Below, piece by piece: positions 3,827-6,911 of a stretch of 6,911 nucleotides of DNA (position 1 is the stretch's first letter; every line of letters starts with the position of its first letter). The notes beneath the pieces are model-generated. The model was not told the origin of the DNA. It searched no databases and was given only the letters and a program-made list of their open reading frames with translations. This DNA is from Deltaproteobacteria bacterium (GTDB lineage Bacteria; Desulfobacterota; Desulfovibrionia; Desulfovibrionales; Desulfovibrionaceae). The stretch lies in the NCBI GenBank assembly GCA_020861205.1, contig JAJBSY010000249.1, positions 1-6,911 on the forward strand, written 5' to 3'. A program made the translations under genes and the position numbers.

Positions 3827-6800
3827 CTATCCACGCCCTTGCAAGGCGCGGTAATCCGTCTTGCCGCTGCCGAGAAGAGGCAGGGCATCCATTACCGTCA
3901 CCCGGCGGACCGAATGGATCGGCGAAAGGCCGCCTTCACGCAGGGCCTTGTTGACATCCCCCACGCCCAGGGCCAGGGTTGTGAACGCCGCGAGCTCGAC
4001 CTGGCCCTCCCCAGGCCCGGTTTGCAGATCCACGACCGCGATAAAGGGCTTGCCTTCCTCGAGTCCTTTGGCGAGCGGGGCAAAGGCCTGTTGCAGGACA
4101 TCCTCCATCTGGGGCAGCGAAACCATTTCCCCGCCGATCTTGACGAACCGTTTGCGCCGCCCCTTGAAAAACAGCCTGCCCGCCGCGTCCATGGCAAGGA
4201 GGTCCCCGGTGCGGTACCAATCCTTGCCTTCGAACCGGACAAAGGGGTTGGGAACGGCCTCCCCGTTTTCAGGGGCGAGATAGCCGGAAAAGATGCTCGG
4301 CCCGCGCACCAGCAACATGCCGGTCTCATCCCGGCCGACGCGGCCGGTGAGACGGTGCGCGCCGTCTTCGCCCTCTTCTTCCCTGACGATTACGGCTTCC
4401 ACGGAGGGCAGGACCTGGCCGACGCTGCCGGGAAGCGGGCTCTCGGGCCTGTTGACGGCTACAACCGGCGAGCATTCCGTGATGCCGTATCCTTCGCAGA
4501 GCACGCCCCGCGGGCAGACGGCGGCGAACAGCCGGTAGACGTGGTCCGGGCATTTTTCCGCTCCGGCAAAGACATGGCGAAGGGGGTCGAGATCGTTCCT
4601 TCCCCTGGCCTTGGTCAGCATGGCGTCCAGAAAGGCCGGAGTCGCCCCGCACAGCGTGGTTTTGAAGTCCCTGACCACGGCGTTCAGGTGCCCGCTTTCC
4701 GTGGGGTTGGGGTGGTAGGCGGCGGGTGCCCCGGTAGACGCGGGCAGCGCGAGCCCGACCAGGAGCCCGAAGGAATGGAAGGGCGGCAGCATGGCCAGGA
4801 TTTTGTCGCTCTTACGGACGTTCAGAACGTCCAGCACGTCGGCTGCGTTCCGCATGATGTTGGCGTGGGAAAGAGGCACGCCCTTGGGGCGCGTTTCCGA
4901 ACCGGACGTGAACAGGATGGCGGCGGTTTCCGGAACGCGCTTCCCTTTCAGGGCGAAGCGGAGCGCCGAGCAGTGCAGGGCGGCGAGAAACGCCGCGCGC
5001 AGCTTGGCAAAAAGGGAAAGCCCGTTCGCAAGCGTTTCTGCAGCGATCCAGGTCACGGGAAGATCGTCGAGCCGTGTGCCGGTGCGGTCCACCTGATCCA
5101 TGAGGGCGGCCGCGCTTACCACGTGGCCGACCCGCGCCAGGGAAAGGCAGTGCTCGAGGTTGCGGCGTCCCACGGTCCAGTTGACGAACACGGGTTCCTT
5201 GCCCGCGTGCATGGCCGCGAGCCAGACGGCGAGCGCCGCCGGAACGCTCGGCAGCATGATGCCGAGACGCTTGCCCGGAAGGGCTTCGAACAGGCCCGAG
5301 AGGGCGAGCATACCGGTCAACAAGGCCTTGCGGCTCCGAACGCCGGACCGTTCGGCCGTCAGGGGCGCGCCGGGAAACTCCCGAGCGAGCTCCAGAAAGG
5401 CGTCCACCATGTTCCCGGCCCCGGCGACGACCCGCCTCGGTTCCTCACCGTCCCGGAGGGGGGCGAGCCAGACTTCCGGAACCTCGGCGGGCGGAATGTC
5501 CTCGTCAACCCGAAGCAGCCCGGCGGCCAGTCTGAGGCAGTCCCCCACGGTCGCAATATCTTCCGGGCCGCTCACGGGATGGCCGAACCGTTCTTCCAGC
5601 TCCAGGGCCGTTTCCATGAGCGAGAGGCTGTCGAAATGCAGATCTTCGGCAAGATTCTGTTCCGGGAGAAGCGCCTGATCGTCCGGCAGACCGCCGCGTT
5701 CGCGCAGGACGGCGTAAACCGCGTCGCGCGTATCGGGCGGGATGGCGCCGACGGCGATTGCCTCATGACCGTTGGCGCGGGCGCCGCGCACGGCCGTCTC
5801 GTCATGCCGGGGGCCGGATACCGCCGCCGCGCGGGATTGCCAGAAGAAGCGCGGAACCAGGACGGGCGGGGTTTCCGCCCCGTTGTAGAAGGCTTCCAGG
5901 TAGGCGTTCAGCCGCACCTTGTCGCCGTCACGGGGCAGGTCGGCCGGTTCCGCGAATTCCATGGTCACCTTGCGGCGCGGCGTGAACAAAAGAAGGTTGG
6001 CGAGCAGGGTGCCCCCACCCTGAAGAAGGCGCCGCATTATGCGCGGCACGGAGCCTGATGCGTAGCTGAAGCTGCTGCCCCACAGTCCCGTGGTCCGAAC
6101 CAGCAGGACGCGCGCGCCCGGAACTTCCGCGAGCAGGCGCGCGACGGCGCCGTTGTTGCCGACGACTTCCCGCGCGGAACGGTACAGGCGGCCCGAGGGA
6201 TAGAGCAGCACGTTGTCGCCCCGGCGAAGCGCTTGGGCGATGTTGTCAAGGCCTTGCCGGGCCGCCGCCGCGCTGCCCCGGCCGGCGGTTTTTTCAAGGT
6301 CCGGGATGGTGACGACCCGCAGGATGCGGGCAACAAGACGCTGCACGAAACCCCGCATCTGGTTTTCATCGGACAGCGGACGCGGAGCGAGGCCGGCCAG
6401 ACGGGAATAGACGAGAATGGGGTCAACCAGGGCCGGATGGTTGGGGAGAATCAGGATGCCGGGCGCTTTTCCTGAGCCGCCGTCGTCTTCCTTGCGCAGT
6501 GTGGACGGCGGCGCGATACCGTCCAGACCCTTTTCCGTCACCGTGTAGCGCAAGGCGAGGATGAGGCGGAGAATCATGCCGAGCGGGCTGTGCGCCGCAT
6601 CCGCCATGCTGGTTTCGGGAAGACCCGTGAGCCACGTTCGAGCCGCGAGCCAGAGGAAAAGAAGCGTGGCGATGCCGTATACCGTGAAATTCAAGGCCGG
6701 GGGCAGAAGCGCTATGAGTTTGAAAAGCGCGCCGAAAGCGGCCATGGCCAGAAAGCAGAGAAAATTGGAGACGGCGATGACCTTGCCTTTTTCATGAGAA

Positions 6801-6911
6801 GCCGGGCGTACCTGAACGAAGCTTTCCAGGGGAATGATGTACATGCCCCCGAAAAAGCCGCTCAGGAAAAGGGGCGCGCCGAACCAGAGAAACCGAGGGT
6901 CAACGGCGAAA
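3827..6911 (-). CDS. aas: LplT-Aas type fusion: lysophospholipid transporter / PlsC acyltransferase / ACP domain / acyl-ACP synthetase (5' end missing)
   Basis: Inner-membrane phospholipid-repair enzyme: it imports lysophospholipid (transporter part) and re-acylates it with a fatty acid activated through ATP and acyl carrier protein. The frame is open to the right edge, so the N-terminus is missing. Numbering below starts at the internal Met codon at 6844, probably not the true start because 22 upstream codons continue a transporter helix (FLSGFFGG, then MYIIPLESFVQ). Order of parts: last helices of an MFS transporter (to about residue 72); PlsC acyltransferase (about 90-300) with the catalytic NHPALVD (His136, Asp141) and an altered YPSGR block (215-219); a carrier domain (about 366-443) with DSL at Ser406; AMP-forming synthetase (about 470-1005) with TSGSETRPKG (646-655), GYGITE (785-790), YRTGDL (877-882) and the catalytic Lys995 in GSGKTDYRAL. 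The frame is intact and ends at TAG (3827-3829). E. coli encodes LplT and Aas separately. A polyketide-like or plain acyl-CoA ligase role is less likely given the LplT-like part. Confidence 0.9.
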   Translation of the reverse strand, partial: FAVDPRFLWFGAPLFLSGFFGGMYIIPLESFVQVRPASHEKGKVIAVSNFLCFLAMAAFGALFKLIALLPPALNFTVYGIATLLFLWLAARTWLTGLPETSMADAAHSPLGMILRLILALRYTVTEKGLDGIAPPSTLRKEDDGGSGKAPGILILPNHPALVDPILVYSRLAGLAPRPLSDENQMRGFVQRLVARILRVVTIPDLEKTAGRGSAAAARQGLDNIAQALRRGDNVLLYPSGRLYRSAREVVGNNGAVARLLAEVPGARVLLVRTTGLWGSSFSYASGSVPRIMRRLLQGGGTLLANLLLFTPRRKVTMEFAEPADLPRDGDKVRLNAYLEAFYNGAETPPVLVPRFFWQSRAAAVSGPRHDETAVRGARANGHEAIAVGAIPPDTRDAVYAVLRERGGLPDDQALLPEQNLAEDLHFDSLSLMETALELEERFGHPVSGPEDIATVGDCLRLAAGLLRVDEDIPPAEVPEVWLAPLRDGEEPRRVVAGAGNMVDAFLELAREFPGAPLTAERSGVRSRKALLTGMLALSGLFEALPGKRLGIMLPSVPAALAVWLAAMHAGKEPVFVNWTVGRRNLEHCLSLARVGHVVSAAALMDQVDRTGTRLDDLPVTWIAAETLANGLSLFAKLRAAFLAALHCSALRFALKGKRVPETAAILFTSGSETRPKGVPLSHANIMRNAADVLDVLNVRKSDKILAMLPPFHSFGLLVGLALPASTGAPAAYHPNPTESGHLNAVVRDFKTTLCGATPAFLDAMLTKARGRNDLDPLRHVFAGAEKCPDHVYRLFAAVCPRGVLCEGYGITECSPVVAVNRPESPLPGSVGQVLPSVEAVIVREEEGEDGAHRLTGRVGRDETGMLLVRGPSIFSGYLAPENGEAVPNPFVRFEGKDWYRTGDLLAMDAAGRLFFKGRRKRFVKIGGEMVSLPQMEDVLQQAFAPLAKGLEEGKPFIAVVDLQTGPGEGQVELAAFTTLALGVGDVNKALREGGLSPIHSVRRVTVMDALPLLGSGKTDYRALQGRG
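5516..5749 (-). other. Embedded acyl carrier protein (phosphopantetheine-binding) domain
   Basis: Within the fusion gene, about 78 residues between acyltransferase and synthetase have the build of an acyl carrier protein: a first helix (DAVYAVLRE), a loop with ALLPEQNLAEDLHF, then DSLSLMETALELEERFG with Ser406 (codon 5627-5629) in the standard DSL attachment site, and a last helix after EDIATVGDCLRLA. The acidic second helix and spacing fit type II carrier proteins. The Ser would carry a 4'-phosphopantetheine arm added by a phosphopantetheinyl transferase not present in the window. Classical Aas (about 719 residues) lacks this domain. Confidence 0.85.

Noticed and set aside
3815..6058. A 747-codon open frame on the plus strand opposite the fusion gene.
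   Set aside because: The opposite strand has continuous, motif-rich acyltransferase, carrier and synthetase domains. The plus-strand product has no domain and is rich in Arg, Gly, Gln and His, typical of GC-driven antisense frames.
1..6911. CRISPR array, tRNA, rRNA, riboswitch or toxin-antitoxin pair.
   Set aside because: No regularly spaced direct repeats, no tRNA cloverleaf or rRNA-like sequence, and no recognisable aptamer or toxin/antitoxin protein was found on reading both strands.

Overview
This GC-rich bacterial window holds four genes on two strands, all with recognisable products, plus one small unknown gene. The gene set and protein style fit a Gram-negative deltaproteobacterium, most likely a Desulfovibrio relative (order Desulfovibrionales). 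They include a canonical DnaK, a SlyD/FkpB-type prolyl isomerase without a His-rich tail, a Cache-type sensor, and a giant LplT-Aas style phospholipid-repair fusion. That placement is an inference from protein style; there is no rRNA or other taxonomic marker here.

Layout from left to right. Positions 1-388 (minus) carry the N-terminus of a membrane-anchored sensor that runs off the left edge. A 276-bp divergent intergenic region (389-664) separates it from dnaK and contains a perfect 7-6-7 inverted repeat at 445-464. dnaK (665-2566, plus) is complete and stands alone, without grpE or dnaJ in the window, and ends at a GC-rich intrinsic terminator (2586-2616). A promoter with a perfect TTGACA box follows, overlapped by a 40-bp near-perfect AT-rich palindrome (2697-2736). 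Behind it, with a strong ribosome binding site, lies a 70-codon gene for a small exported or membrane protein of unknown function (2746-2958). A perfect 11-bp hairpin with T-runs on both sides (3052-3091) separates this gene from the convergent FKBP-type isomerase gene (3099-3527, minus). That gene has its own TATAAT promoter about 130 bp upstream and a long, hairpin-prone GC-rich leader. A further AT-rich/GC-rich spacer with two strong dyads (3734-3773 and 3807-3823) leads to the 3' end of the last gene. This gene fills 3827-6911 (minus) and continues past the right edge.

The most notable gene is this last one. It encodes, in one chain, the end of a major-facilitator lysophospholipid transporter (LplT-like), a PlsC-type acyltransferase, an apparent acyl carrier protein domain with a DSL phosphopantetheine site, and a complete AMP-forming acyl-ACP synthetase. 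E. coli Aas uses acyl carrier protein as a bound partner, so an in-line carrier domain would put transporter, carrier, activating enzyme and acyltransferase on one polypeptide. The protein-folding genes (dnaK and the FKBP) are neighbours but not an operon: they face each other and have separate signals. No mobile element, tRNA, rRNA or CRISPR array was seen.
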